This document shows positions 50,201 through 63,682 of a stretch of DNA of 64,000 nt, one piece after another. The stretch spans positions 1-64,000 of the forward strand of contig SJRY01000260.1 of assembly GCA_011319805.1 (NCBI GenBank), in the 5' to 3' direction. The notes below the pieces were generated by a model that searched no databases, was not told the origin of the DNA, and saw only the letters and a list, made by a program, of their open reading frames with translations. Made by a program: the position numbers and the translations under genes. This stretch comes from Macrocybe gigantea (lineage: Eukaryota; Basidiomycota; Agaricomycetes; Agaricales; Callistosporiaceae). The stretch's first letter is position 1. Each line of letters begins with the position of its first letter.

Positions 50201-52324
50201 ACGCGGAACAAGGAACTCGCCTGTCAGAATCGAGCTGAGAACATATGAGACGAGCGTTGTCGAGATGACATCTCTGGCATTTTCTTCGCCGATTTGGGAG
50301 GCGATGGACGCGGCCAGGATGTGGTAAAAGGGCTTCATAATTTTTTGGCACATAGTCAAACAGAATCACACTAGCATGTGAGTAGGACACGCACCACGAC
50401 TTCGATCATCATGCTCCCATTGGCGCCAGGAAAATCGCTTCCGCCCAATGTATATACGAGTTGGGAAATGAATGTTCTGAAATGTTTCGAAGGGAAGATG
50501 TAAAATAGATAAGCAACTGGATATTCCACCGCAGAGAGGCGAAGAAAAAGGATGAAGGGTGGGCAGTAGACGGAAACTTACGTCATGAAGAACATCGAAA
50601 CGCCCATCACGGCGAAACCTTCAAAGACGCCGGTGCCAGGAAAGATAATCATGCCATCTGTCGCATTCATACGATCGAGTAATAAAAGGTCAGTTAGTTG
50701 CAATCTCTTTATCAGCCGGGAAAGAAGACGAGAAATGAGAATGAAGACAATAAAGTAGTAGATAGTGTTTAGATGACAAAATAATGCTTTGAGGCACGTC
50801 TGAGCGGATCCAGATACTCACAAGACACTCCATCCAACACATTCAACAAACATCCCAATAATACTGCGGGAATGCTGTGAAATGCCGTATGCGCCGCACC
50901 TGGTGCGTCGTTCTTAACGTTCTCAAATGCCCTTCGCACCAAGCCACGCACATCGAACTGCTTTGAGAACCGCGCATTTAGCGATGGCCACGCCCTAGGG
51001 ATCTCGTGGGACTCGTAAAGAGACACAAGCGGGGGTGCGGTCGTGTGGGGCTGGAGGAGCGGGGTGGCTTCAGTTGCAGGAATCGAACGCGGTAAAGTTG
51101 CAGGCAATGCTTGTGAGCGCTGGGGAAGCGCGGTGGAGGCGGTTGTGCTCGTGCTCCGGTCAGAGGGTGACGTAGGATAGGGCTCCGGCAACGGTGAAAC
51201 AGAGCTACGGTCCGGCCAGATCACGCGGAGAGGTGACGTTGCTGGCAAAAAAGACGATTGCTGTTGGCGCGGAGTCTGCGAGACGCTCAAAGGGGGCGAT
51301 GGGATGGTTGTCTCAATTGGGAGTGAATGTAATGGGCGAAACCCTGCGTCCGAGACAGGCTGAGACTCTGGGCGGAGAAGCGAGAGACCTGACGCGCCAG
51401 GCTGAGAAGCCTCTGCTATCGGCACTGAAACCCGCGGGAGGGGGGACGGGGTCGCACTTGGTCGACTGGGTGAGACTTCGGTTCGCGCCAAGGAGGGAGG
51501 CGATGCAAAGGGTATTTGCCAGTCCATTAAGTCTTCCGTATTCTGATCGCTGATGGAGAGAGCAGGCGACGCAGAGGCGAGCGAGGTGGACGCCGACGAT
51601 GACGCTGGGAGAGGAAGGTCAGCCGAATCTGCAGAGGGGAAGATCAGGTCTGCTGCACCGCCTAGGCTGTGGGGTGCTGCTCTATCTAGGTAGTACAGGG
51701 GCGGCGAACGCGACGAGAACGAGGATGGGAATGACATGTTGGAGAGCTGCATGGTGTTCATGCGGATCGAGTGCTGGGAATGCGGCTTCGGGGCTGCACG
51801 CGATGGAAGAGACGAGCTGGGCTCATTGGCGTTAAGCGAGCGCGGAGAGCCGTACGGCAGTGACATGGCAGCGGGTGGATTGTAAGACCTGGGCTGGAGG
51901 AGCCTTTCAAGACGCCACAAAGGAAAACATTTATGAGATCATGTCATAAATATAGAAAAGAGACGTCAGAAAGTGGATTCCAAAGCATAGAAGACTCAGT
52001 TCTGGCGGGTGGGATCGTCCGAACAGAATCTCCCCGCCCCTCCGCCATGCATTGCGCACGGAGAGGGGAGTAAACAACACGTGTATGAACGTAGAAATAT
52101 AGAAACATGGCGACTCACCCAGCGCGCCGCAGCGATGGAGAGAACACAAAGTCGTGGCCTATCGTCACACTTGTGTTCGATTGACCTTCCGGCGATAGAT
52201 TAACTAAGTCCATAGTAGCACGCCTCCTCATGTTCTCGTGCGCATTCTGCAGCGACGCGCTACTTGTACGCCCAAGCGTTGCAGGAGCGTCAGGAAGGTC
52301 GTGCTCATCGTGGTCCACATGCAT
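47253..52324 (-). CDS. SulP-STAS-cNMP vacuolar transporter (Vsb1/YGR125W-like)
   Basis: SulP-type anion/amino-acid transporter with a STAS domain and a C-terminal cyclic-nucleotide-like domain, the layout of yeast Vsb1. The N-terminal about 450 residues are Ser/Pro-rich. Transmembrane blocks begin near 50.9 kb ([16 protein letters not shown]), then [38 protein letters not shown] and [23 protein letters not shown] lies near 47.98-48.35 kb ([20 protein letters not shown]). The cNMP fold runs from about 47.66 to 47.27 kb ([40 protein letters not shown]). More than ten introns. The start at 52324 is the first ATG of the coding-like block [14 protein letters not shown]; an upstream exon is possible. 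The domain order makes the family clear; the transported solute is inferred. Confidence 0.82.
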
Positions 52325-52648
52325 CGCAGCGTAACCTAACAAAGCGTCTGCCACCGTTTTGATCGACCCACTGCAGTGGGTTCGCCACCAACCAGTTTCT
52401 CAGCTACCTTTCCAGAAGCCCGCAGAAATTCTATGTCAAATAACGTCAGCATCAGAAAACATGAACAGACGCTGTGGGACGAACGAATCCACGGACGTAT
52501 TATACGAGATAAGGTAGAGTAGTAGGTTGAGGCACGCTGCACTGCAGCCCAGGCCTTTTTTGGTGTGTGCCTATGCGGGTTACGTAATGTACCCCTCTGG
52601 CAAGTTTACGATCACGCCGCCACGTGCTCATCTTGCGTGCCTCGAACG

Positions 52649-54679
<2,031 letters not shown>

Positions 54680-55712
54680 TCAGCACGCGCAGCCCTCAAC
54701 GCGCGCCTGATCCTGGCCCGAACCAAGCCCAACGACCTGTACGCCGCCAGGCATGCCTCCACCGCCTCCTGCCGTAGCGTGGCCGTTCACCTTGTCATTA
54801 ATAGCTCCCTCCCATAACTCCGGCGTGTCGAGGATCTTCTCCACGAGCCCTTGGAATGCGTCCTTGACGCCGACAGCAGTCTTGGCGGAGCACTCGATGA
54901 AAAGGGATGACATTCGCGTGGCGAATTGCTGTCCTTCAGATGTGGAGACTTGGCGCGAGAATTCCTACACAAGGCGGTCATGAGGTCTATGCAATACGGG
55001 GAGTACAAAAAGAGACAGGTGATTTAGGATAGGGAAGAGCAGATGACCTACCTTGTCGACCTTGTTCCCCACGAGAATCTTCACCACAGAACTGGATACG
55101 TACGTCTCAAGCTCGCTATACCACCTCGGCAGGGCATCGAAAGACTCGCGATTTGAGACGTCGTAGACTGTTGTGCAGCTGAGACTCGGAGCTGTGGAAG
55201 TGCCGAACTGGTACGGAAAAACTCACCTAATATTATACCTTGTGCACCTCTGTAATAGGACGACGTTATTGTCCTAAATCGCTCTTGGCCAGCTGTGTCC
55301 TGGAATATGTCGGAGCATCGTCAATGCGGGCACCTTTCGGCGACCGGTCTTTCAGCCTTCCTCACCCAGATGCTGAGTTTGACTTTCCTCCCATTCACTT
55401 CCATCTTGTGCACCTGTGAAGATGCGAATAAATTTAGCATGGTTGATCTGCAGTCATAAGAAAAGAGAATTGAAGACTCCTCATCATCGTAGAACACATA
55501 TATGCGCAACTCGCAGTAGTCATAAAAGAAAGGATGAAACGTACCCGAAAATCTACTCCAATCGTAGCGCTGCTTTCGTCTTCTGGAAGCCACTGTTCGT
55601 CGGAGAACCGAAGCAGGAGGCTGCTTTTTCCGACCGACGAGTTGCCAATGAGCAGGATTTTGCAGTTGATGGGCGAGCTCGACGGTGACTTTGGCTTCTG
55701 TACGGGAGTCAT
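54680..55712 (-). CDS. Rab18-like small GTPase
   Basis: Rab GTPases direct vesicle or lipid-droplet traffic. The P-loop is [17 protein letters not shown] and switch I has [11 protein letters not shown] (55.55-55.66 kb). Then [12 protein letters not shown] (switch II) appears across an intron, [25 protein letters not shown] and ECSAKT (SAK) follow. The PELWE end block matches Rab18 rather than Rab1 or Rab8. The C-terminus ends VEGCAC, a CxC double-prenylation site, after a Gly-rich linker. Introns are at about 55.42-55.55, 55.31, 55.23, 55.17 and 54.97-55.05 kb. The start at 55712 has a short N-terminal extension ([17 protein letters not shown]). Confidence 0.88.
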
Positions 55713-56089
55713 GGACAGCCTAAGATGGACGTACTAGGCGTCGGTGAAGGGATTAGAGAAGAATGGAGTCAGCGGGATGGATGAGAAGGCGTCGTGTGGG
55801 GTAGCGTGGCCAAAAGTCACAACATGGCGGCCGTCGTCATGTTTGCTCCTTATGGACACCTCAATCAACGTCTTGCCTAGCGTTCTCGCCTTCCGTTTTG
55901 CGCGCTTGACAGCGTCCTCCAGGGTGCTGCCAGGTGATTCGAACTGGTCTTACATAGAGTATATTTCCTCAGCGTTGGGGTAGCGTGTACAATGGCCGCT
56001 GGGGCTGCTTGTTACTAGCTGGCAGTCACTCGACGAAGAACGGAACGTGCACGCCGCCTACCTTTGGTCCTGCCACACATTTCCTCTGT

Positions 56090-56889
56090 TACATTGTTTC
56101 GGGATACTATCCATGCCTTCTCGGGATGCCTTGAACCGCCATTGGAAGGAATTGTGACTTTCAAAGTTCCAGAATCAGGACACCTCTTCTCGGTATGCGT
56201 CTGCTTTTGTCGTATCTTCCGCCAGGTCTGATATCTCTATACGACTCAATCGTGGCATTGCTAGATGTTCCTTCCGTTCGAAAAGCAATTGATATGCATC
56301 GGACCTATGCTCTGGCGGAAACCTTAGCAGACAGCTTGACATCGCGCAGGAGTGCCTCGATATCAGCATCCCTCTACGCATTCTTCGCTTGCCTGTCAAA
56401 GACCTGATTCAACTAACGTCGTCACGCTACAATGACATTCTGATGATCTTCACGTGAACCCATTCAACCTCGAAGACATTCAATTTGCCAGCGCCGACGA
56501 GAATGATCAGCTGTTGACTTAGTGGCCTATGATTTCCAATATGTAAAGACTTCTCCCGGGGCACTTCGACAGCACACCGCGATGATCTCTCAGTATCTGC
56601 GGTCAGTCTTTCCCTCAGTCAGTCCACGCTTCTGCTTTACAGTGGACGTCTACAGTATCTCTCCATATTCACTACTATTAGCGTCGAAAATTTCACAAGC
56701 TTCCTCAAGTCTGACGCATCTTTCGATACGTCTTTGGCGCGCGAGTTACTCAGATCTATTTCCATCAGATTCCTCATCTTGCTTGGATGTATATCGATTC
56801 TCTTCAAGATCGTCGTAACTGGACTCTGTGCCCAGACCTACGAAAAAAGGAGAAAACAACATTTTCCCATTGCAAAGGCTGATACATGA
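56090..56889 (+). CDS. unrecognised gene with a C-terminal membrane helix
   Basis: Plus-strand exons are clear from about 56525: VAYDFQYVKTSPGALRQHTAMI ends at QYLR, a GTCAGT...TTTACAG intron (starting about 56602) follows, and the last exon reads RLQYLSIFTTISVENFTSF, LARELLRSISIRFLILLGC and ISILFKIVVTGLCAQTYEK, closing at TGA 56887-56889. The hydrophobic run is a probable tail or single-pass helix followed by a basic end. Upstream coding (ARRLPLVLPHIS and EECLDISIPLRILRLPVKDL) is likely from about 56.06 kb, but the exon chain there is not settled. I recognise no family. Confidence 0.4.
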
Positions 56890-58370
56890 TACCATTGTGG
56901 GCCTTTTCTTGGTGTCATAACAAGTCCACAGCATCTTCGCGCGATAAGTCAACAAGGCGCGACGAGATGCGTAGCAGCGCGGAAATAAAATGGTGAATTT
57001 TTCCTGTCGACATTCCACCCACAACATTGGGGACGCACATATTCGGTGGGGCAAGCTTTTATCATGAGAGGCAAGGAATGAGCCACCCAGCCTAAACTAG
57101 TGGCGGTGTCGGTTCGGTCTAGGGTGAGCATATCTGTATGCGAACGATATTGTTTCATCTGAAATGTTTCTTGATCGTGATGAAGACGCTTGAAGCATGG
57201 GAAAGCTGACAAACGTGTAGTAAGTCTACCAGCACTCCGAGGGTATTTGCTCAAATACGTCATCGCAGAATAGCTGCATTCCTCGACCCCTCGATGTCAG
57301 AGAGCTTTAGTAGCCACGGGATTTACCCTTGTCGAGGTTAGAGAATGGTACGCTATGCGTTGGGGAGGCGTACATGACCTGTCAGAAAGTATGCATCCGA
57401 TCAACAGGTGATGACACTTTCCCATTCATCGGCTTCCTCATTTGTAGACCGATGATGCCTTTCCATGCGGCCGTAATTGCATTTTCTAGATGCCAAGAGC
57501 GGATATAGCATGACAGAGAGTCGCAATCACCATGGAAATGTCTTCAACTGCTATGATCATGAGCACTGGACTGAATCTAATGGTGCGTTTCTGGCGTGCG
57601 CTCGAGGAGTCTGGTGTTGATGGGGTATAGCATTCTGCTTTAGAGTTTGCCCAGAGACCAAACAATTGCAATGGCGTCTCTGTCGGAGACGAGTGCCTGG
57701 ACGTCCGCGTCTATCACCATTTACTACATCAAAACCCCCTGGGATTATCGCATGTAAATGATGCATGGCAACGCCCATAAGCGACTGAATTGTGTGGATG
57801 TAGGGCAATTGTGCGCCTGTGTCTGAGTCTTCATCGGGAGCATGCCCGAAGTGTCTACCTCCCTAAATCTTCCTCCCCCGAACCCGGTCATCATTCCGAT
57901 TCAAAACTATCGGTTTAAAACTATGGAGGTGCCGGGGTCCGACATAGCGCATCACTTTTGGCTATCCCATGGAGCTAAACTATAGCGTGAATACTGCACT
58001 AGACTTCCCACCACCATGCTTTGCTTGCACTGCTTCAGCTCACAGCAGTCAAGATTGGGCCCAGATCGTAGTTCGAACGGTGGTGATCGTATGGCTGTTT
58101 ATATGGCCGTGACGACCAATGATTTGGCCGATGACCACCTCGCTTCTGTCAGCTCCCTTTGGCATCGCAAAGAGGCTAGAGGAAAACGACGTGATGGACC
58201 TCATCATGTTTGGATCAGGCTTGCGGTTACATAACTGTATTGGTACGCTCCCAGCAACGTATAGAATGCCCTTATAACGGACCATTCGAAGATCTAATTG
58301 ATTCCTACCTCCCGCTGTTCACTTTTCCGTCTCGGGCTCGCGAGTTGGGGAACCCACGAGATCGGCCGAA
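56890..58370. other. 1.5 kb without an assigned gene
   Basis: No family motif or convincing splice chain. It should contain the promoter of the DUF6534 gene. Confidence 0.35.
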
Positions 58371-59852
58371 ATGTCTTCTCCCACAGAGATGCTCGGTATT
58401 GATATCTCGGATACATTTGCGCCCATTTATTGGGGTGAGTCGTGCTCGCTGTCGGCAATTCATATCCGTGGAAATTAAGCTCTAAGGACAGGATTTGTCC
58501 TCTCTTTGTTGTAAGTGCCCAAGAGAAGGACGAACTGTTGGCTGAAGGGGAATGCAGCCTGGGAGGCATGACAATCGTTCAAGCTTATGTTTACTTCCCT
58601 GCCCGTTCGGATACTTGGACAGTCCGTGCTACCGTGAGTTTTGCACCCAATTTGACACGTTTCCTGTTTCTCTGAAGTGTTCTCAGGCGGCTTCAATGCT
58701 GTAAGCATATATCTTGCTACTGTCAGGATGCTAATGGACCAGAAATTTGCCAAGGGTGTTTGACCTAACATCATCGGCACTGGTAGCGCAATCTGTTTAT
58801 TATTACCTGGTATGCTTGCTACATTTTTACCGATAATGATCGCTACTCACAATCATTGAAGATTCCCTATTTCGGTTCCCTGAAACCACTCAATTCAATA
58901 ACACCGTTCGTAGTGTCTTTTGGGCCTTTTTCCCGGTTACTTGATTGTATTTCTGTAGAGAGTTGTCCGCCGAATGCCTTCTTTCGACGATCATTACTTT
59001 CATGTGCGTCCACAGCCAGTCACCTGATACACAGTAATTCTGACACTTACAATGTTAGTTCTCAGCTGTACTTTGTTCACCAACTTTACGTAGGTGAGAA
59101 TGCGGTATCTCTCGCGCTATTGAATACTAGGTCTGATGCCCTCCAGTGAGACGACAGGGAATAGGAAACTGGTTCATGATTGTTGTAATTGTGAGTTACT
59201 GGCTCGCCGCTGTGGTTTCTTTTCTGTAAACAAGCCCATCAGACTGTGCTCGCGATTTTGGCATTCGGTGCGCACTCCGTCAACCAAGTTATTATCAGGA
59301 TTCTTTAATGACCTGTTCCCAACTACCAGTCGGTGGTGTCGGTATGCCGTATTATTTCCGAAATAAGATGGGTACTGACTCTCCGTGCTTCAGCCTGCGT
59401 AGCCACTATGTACATTTTCCATACCGGCGTACTTGCAAACAGAAATGGAACTTTTGCAGTAAGTGTCATCCATATTTATTCGTTAGAATTACTCTTAAAC
59501 GCCCGCCTTGATAGATCTTTTTCGGTCTGGCAAAAGGATTCGGGGCCGCCACCGACATAGTGGCGACGGCAGCCATGTGCATATTCCTGTCGTCATCAAA
59601 AACGGGCATTTCCCAGTACGAACGCTTCGGTGCCCAATTTCCTCCCAAGGACCCGTGATAACCTTTGCCACAGGACGAACTCACTTGTCAATGCACTCAT
59701 CCAATTCACAATTCACCGCGGCGCATTAGTCACGCTCATTCAGACCCTGTTGTTGATAACCTTCTATTCCACGCCGCAGAAGCTGTACTGGTATGACTAC
59801 TCCCTTACTTTTCTCGGTCAAGTTATTCATGTTCATGGCAGGTTGGCTTTCC

Positions 59853-59857
59853 ATATC
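59853..59857. repeat. target-site duplication, left copy (ATATC)
   Basis: Five bases directly before the left LTR; the same five follow the right LTR at 61462-61466. Five bp is the usual size for copia/gypsy integrases. Confidence 0.9.
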
Positions 59858-60113
59858 TGTTAGAATTCAAGCGCGACGCGGGAAATCAGCCAGTGGATGG
59901 CGAGTCGAACAGCAGGACAGGGGGCAGCAAAACAAATAGATTCAGTTTGGCCTCGGTGAGCTCGTGAGGCAAACGGATGGGGAGGGGCACATCAGCAGTA
60001 CAACTACTTATAGATAAGAAACAGATAAGAATTTGCAAAGATGGAATAGGAACCGTTTCAAACCCATCAGTCGGACCAACGGGCGTTGCGATCGGAACAC
60101 TCCATTTCCAACA
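59858..60113 (-). repeat. 3' LTR of the Gag-only element
   Basis: 256 bp, starting TGTTAG and ending CCAACA on the plus strand (TG...CA ends). As read by eye it has no difference from the other LTR. Confidence 0.92.
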
Positions 60114-60149
60114 CACCCCCGCGAGCGCAACGCCAACCATAATCAAAAA

Positions 60150-60162
60150 GGGGGGGGGGGGG
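60150..60162. repeat. 13-bp G homopolymer
   Basis: Uninterrupted G run (C on the element's coding strand) 28 bp downstream of the Gag stop. The length is likely to be unreliable in an assembly. Confidence 0.85.
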
Positions 60163-60190
60163 TCAGCACACCCCCGTAATCTTCAGCTCT

Positions 60191-61036
60191 TCAAAGCTCA
60201 AACCCACTGCCATCTGAGCTATCATCCGATTCCCAGGCAGCGGCAGCTGTGTCCGTAGTTTTCTTCTTCGTCTGTGATTTCTCCCATGCTTTGCGTTCCG
60301 GGCAGTCTGACTTGTAATGCCCGATCGCGTCACAGAAGTAGCACTTAACTTCTGATCTGGTACGGCTCCGGCCCGGGGTGGCGGTCATCGCTACGTTTTC
60401 GTCTTCTTCTTCTTCGGCTTTTACAATCGGTGCGGCAGTCTTCTGACGGACTTCCTCATTCAGCAAGCGAGCGATAACGAGGTCGAGCGTCAAGGCATCG
60501 GGGGACATGGAATCAAAATTGATTATGACATTGTCGTAGGAAGGGGGGAGTCCCATGGTGATAGCGAGGATCTTGTCCTGATCAGTAACGGAAATACCGG
60601 CTGCATCCATCCGGAAAGCGAGGGCTTGAACAGAGCCAATCCAGGCTTGCATTGACTGCTCCGATCCCTTCTTGGCGGTGAGAAAACGCCTGCGAAGGGA
60701 CAAGCTGGTTGCAAAACCGGCAGCGCGGTGGACACGTTCAATTGTCTGCCAGATCTCCATGGGGTCGCGGGAGCTCATATGAACAAGCTGATTATCCTCG
60801 ACTCGGAGGATCATCTCAGCGCGTGCCCGAGCCATGTCGTCCTCCTTTCGTGCGGCTTTCCTCTTTTGTATTTCTGCGGCAATCGCTTCTTCTGACTTCC
60901 CGGCAGTGTCAACGGTGACATCGACCACTTTCCACAGCGAGTATCTGGTGAGGGTGGCTTCCATTCGCACGGCCCACTCTGCATAGTTCGTGTCGTTGAG
61001 GCGAGCGAAATGCGCCGTGTTTTCGGTGCTGGTCAT
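60191..61036 (-). CDS. copia-type Gag polyprotein
   Basis: A 281-residue protein from the first ATG. It begins MTSTENTAHFARLNDTNYAE, the LNDTNYAEW stretch being the usual Gag/UBN2 opening. The capsid-like core includes AWIGSVQALAFRMDAAGISV, ITMGLPPSYDNVIINFDSM and LDLVIARLLNEEVR. The zinc knuckle CYFCDAIGHYKSDC is CX2CX4HX4C. A short Lys/Ser/Asp-rich tail follows. The frame is intact, so Gag can probably form particles. The stop (60191-60193) precedes a run of 13 C on this strand. No protease or pol frame follows. Confidence 0.9.
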   Translation of the reverse strand: MTSTENTAHFARLNDTNYAEWAVRMEATLTRYSLWKVVDVTVDTAGKSEEAIAAEIQKRKAARKEDDMARARAEMILRVEDNQLVHMSSRDPMEIWQTIERVHRAAGFATSLSLRRRFLTAKKGSEQSMQAWIGSVQALAFRMDAAGISVTDQDKILAITMGLPPSYDNVIINFDSMSPDALTLDLVIARLLNEEVRQKTAAPIVKAEEEEDENVAMTATPGRSRTRSEVKCYFCDAIGHYKSDCPERKAWEKSQTKKKTTDTAAAAWESDDSSDGSGFEL

Positions 61037-61205
61037 CTTGGCAGGGTGGTGGATAGGTGGGGAAGGGAAAGGAGGGGGGGTCTTCTTCACGTCTTCTGTG
61101 GTATTAGAGGATACCACACCTTCTTCTGCAGCGTAGCGTGCTGCGGGCGTCAACAGGGAAGGGAAATTCTTGACTGCCTCTTCCGAAATAGGCAGGATCC
61201 GTTTG

Positions 61206-61461
61206 TGTTAGAATTCAAGCGCGACGCGGGAAATCAGCCAGTGGATGGCGAGTCGAACAGCAGGACAGGGGGCAGCAAAACAAATAGATTCAGTTTGGCC
61301 TCGGTGAGCTCGTGAGGCAAACGGATGGGGAGGGGCACATCAGCAGTACAACTACTTATAGATAAGAAACAGATAAGAATTTGCAAAGATGGAATAGGAA
61401 CCGTTTCAAACCCATCAGTCGGACCAACGGGCGTTGCGATCGGAACACTCCATTTCCAACA
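61206..61461 (-). repeat. 5' LTR of the Gag-only element
   Basis: 256 bp, same ends. The promoter and polyadenylation signals of the element should be here. A TTATCTATAAGT stretch on the minus strand, near 61357-61371, is a possible TATA-like region. Confidence 0.92.
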
Positions 61462-61466
61462 ATATC
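61462..61466. repeat. target-site duplication, right copy (ATATC)
   Basis: Matches 59853-59857 and joins the broken DUF6534 exon in phase when one copy is removed. Confidence 0.9.
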
Positions 61467-61779
61467 AATGTCACTAAGCTCTATGCAAACACGTATTGTA
61501 AGTTCAGGATTAAGTTCGGAGGGCCCGGTCTGACGCTAAAGTCGTGCTTCTTAGTTGCAATGTCGGTCATCAACTTCCCATTTGTTGATTCTAGGTGCCT
61601 AAAACGTCTACCTTAAACTCAGGTTGAATGGTCGTCAGCATCTCAAGGACAAACATATGAAGCACGCTTTTACAGCCAGCCTCAACTCTGCACATGGTTC
61701 GCGCACAAATGGTCGAGACAAGAGCATTGCGTTCCGTAATGCTTACGACCTTGATACAATTGATATTCACCACGTATGA

Positions 61780-63682
61780 AATCCGTTCTTGACGCCTTTG
61801 GCATTCACTCAAAGTGATTATAGGACGAAGAGTCTCAGAAGAGTATGCCGACCGTCACCAAAACTGTTGTCATCTCGGACATGTGATTGCTTTGCGATGA
61901 GTCTGAGTTTCTCAGAGTAGCTCTCTTCTCAACTTTGTCAAGCGTACATCGTTTGATCTAAATTATTGTTGTAGCATGGTAAACTGGATGACATGACCTG
62001 TGACAGTGCGGGATTATTTATTTCTTATATTCAATCAATTTCCTTCACACTGAACTTGCGTTCTTGGGCTATTCAACACTCTATCTGAGCTGTGGATATT
62101 TAGTGTTGGCGCAAAGTCGTATATTTTTCTTTTCCGTTTTCCGCGGCGTTGTTCTGATGAGCAGCTGGGCTGATGCTGTCGACCGTTCGCCCGTAGATGT
62201 ATATCGTCCTGTCCCTAGACTTGAAGCTCGAATTCTCGCAGCTGATAAGAAACCGGAATATCAGAGCGCCTGTATCGCCGTTCATGTTGGCACTCAAAGA
62301 CAAACTACGAGGTAGGGCGCGAAGCTTACATGCAGCTTCTGCAAATCATCACTTTTGCCGTGTCCTGGACACTTGACAAGCTACTAGAGATAGGTCAAAA
62401 TTGTAGCGAGAAGATGTAAGGATAAACCAATTCAACACTGAAGGAGAGGATTTTCATTTGCATTGTGCGTCTAGACATCTAGACATGGATTTGATTGGAG
62501 GAAAGCGACAAGGAGAGGGGTGCGAGGGGACGATGGGAGTCGAAGCAGTCTCATTAAGCTCCTCGAAGCTATCCAGACGCCCTTCAGCACGAAGGTCCTG
62601 TGCTTCGAGTGGTTAGCCTGTCACATATACGGGAGGCAAGCGTACGGCATGTCCAGAGAGCCTGGTCAGCGTGCTGGGATGTTGCAGTAAGGAAGACCCT
62701 CTCAGGACGACAGAACTCCAGTAAACATTCAAAGAATTTGAGACCACTAGACATCTATGTCAAGCTGTCACAGTCAAGCAAGGAGTCCGCGTACACGACT
62801 CATACCACCTGCGCAAACACACGGTGTCCTCATGACCATCGTTGTGACCGTTGCGGCCGCATAAGTCCGAGAAGAGCACAACGGACGATCACCAACACGT
62901 TGGTTTTTTACTGCATTGTTCCGAAAGTTGACGAGCATTAGATGAAAGCATGAAAGTAATTGTGTGGTCGAAGCAGTGAGGTGCCAGAAATTGTTCAGAA
63001 CGACTTTGTTTGGACGCTCGCCCTCTGCCTTTCATCCTTTCCCAGCACGGCACAAGCCAGATTATCGCATAATTACCGCCGTAGTCTTCAAAATTCTACA
63101 CGGGCGTGACGTAGGATTCCGTGGTCAAAGTGCGGCTCGTGCCTTCATAGCCTGAACAACATTGGTTCTAAAATGACGCTTTTCCGTCTTGACCGTGCTT
63201 CGCCGCAGCCAAGGCAACACTCCCTGGATCCTTGTCAAATGTATGATTGCGCACAAGACCCTCAGAACCAGGATGATTCTTCTTCGGGATTGATTGCCGC
63301 AGCGACACGCAAGCCGTGCTTCCAAAACCGCGCTCGGCGCTGCTCACAAGCCTCTCCGGATCACCACGCCACTCACGGAAACGCGGTTTTTAGCAATCAC
63401 AATGACGATCCCCCTTCGACATGCCATTTCGGTCACTCAGCCGGACGTTGCAGCTGCTACCGGAATCACAATCTTAGTCACCTCTCCGTGTTGTCTCGGC
63501 ACCTGTGCTACAGTCCCCTCAGCTTACCTCTTCTTTGGTGCCTTGGCTCCTCATGGTTGGGATAGCGCCAAAATCGTCGATCGAGCCCAACAGTCTTCAT
63601 CACATGATGTTCATGTGAAACAACGAGGAACAGCTTAAAAGGAAGCGTATTCTGTTCAGCGTGTACTTACCACAAACATTCA
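61780..63682. other. 1.9 kb without an assigned gene
   Basis: Open frames (62064-62315, 63173-63565) have no family motif. It includes the promoter of the second questin-oxidase-like gene. Confidence 0.35.

Larger units (their letters stand above)
59858..61461 (-). mobile_element. Gag-only LTR retrotransposon (TR-GAG-like, copia-type Gag)
   Basis: 1,604 bp, bounded by two 256-bp direct repeats and flanked by a 5-bp target duplication. The internal 1,092 bp encode a single Gag on the minus strand and no protease, integrase, reverse transcriptase or RNase H. The minus-strand bases just inside the 3' LTR (GGGGGTG) are a weak polypurine tract, and the internal start CAAACGGATCCTGCC next to the 5' LTR should hold the primer site, which I cannot match to a tRNA. 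It is therefore non-autonomous, moved by enzymes from a relative. Terminal repeat elements with only GAG (TR-GAG) are described in plants; the layout here is similar. Confidence 0.9.
58371..61779 (+). pseudogene. DUF6534 seven-helix membrane protein gene split by an LTR element
   Basis: DUF6534 proteins are membrane proteins of unknown role. The exon chain reads MSSPTEMLGIDISDTFAPIYWG, MTIVQAYVYFPARSDTW, LTSSALVAQSVYYYL|IPYFGSLKPLN, SAECLLSTIITFISQLYFVHQLYV, NWFMIVVI, GFGAATDIVATAAMCIFL, RTNSLVNALIQFTIHRGALV, LLLITFYSTPQKLYW|LAFHI. The next codons are interrupted by the LTR element (59858-61461). Immediately after it the coding resumes: NVTKLYANTY|FAM|LNGRQHLKDKH, and ends at 61777-61779 (IHHV). 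With the element and one target copy removed, the exon and its splice sites are in phase. So the gene was functional until a recent insertion. Introns are at least eight, all short. Confidence 0.8.
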
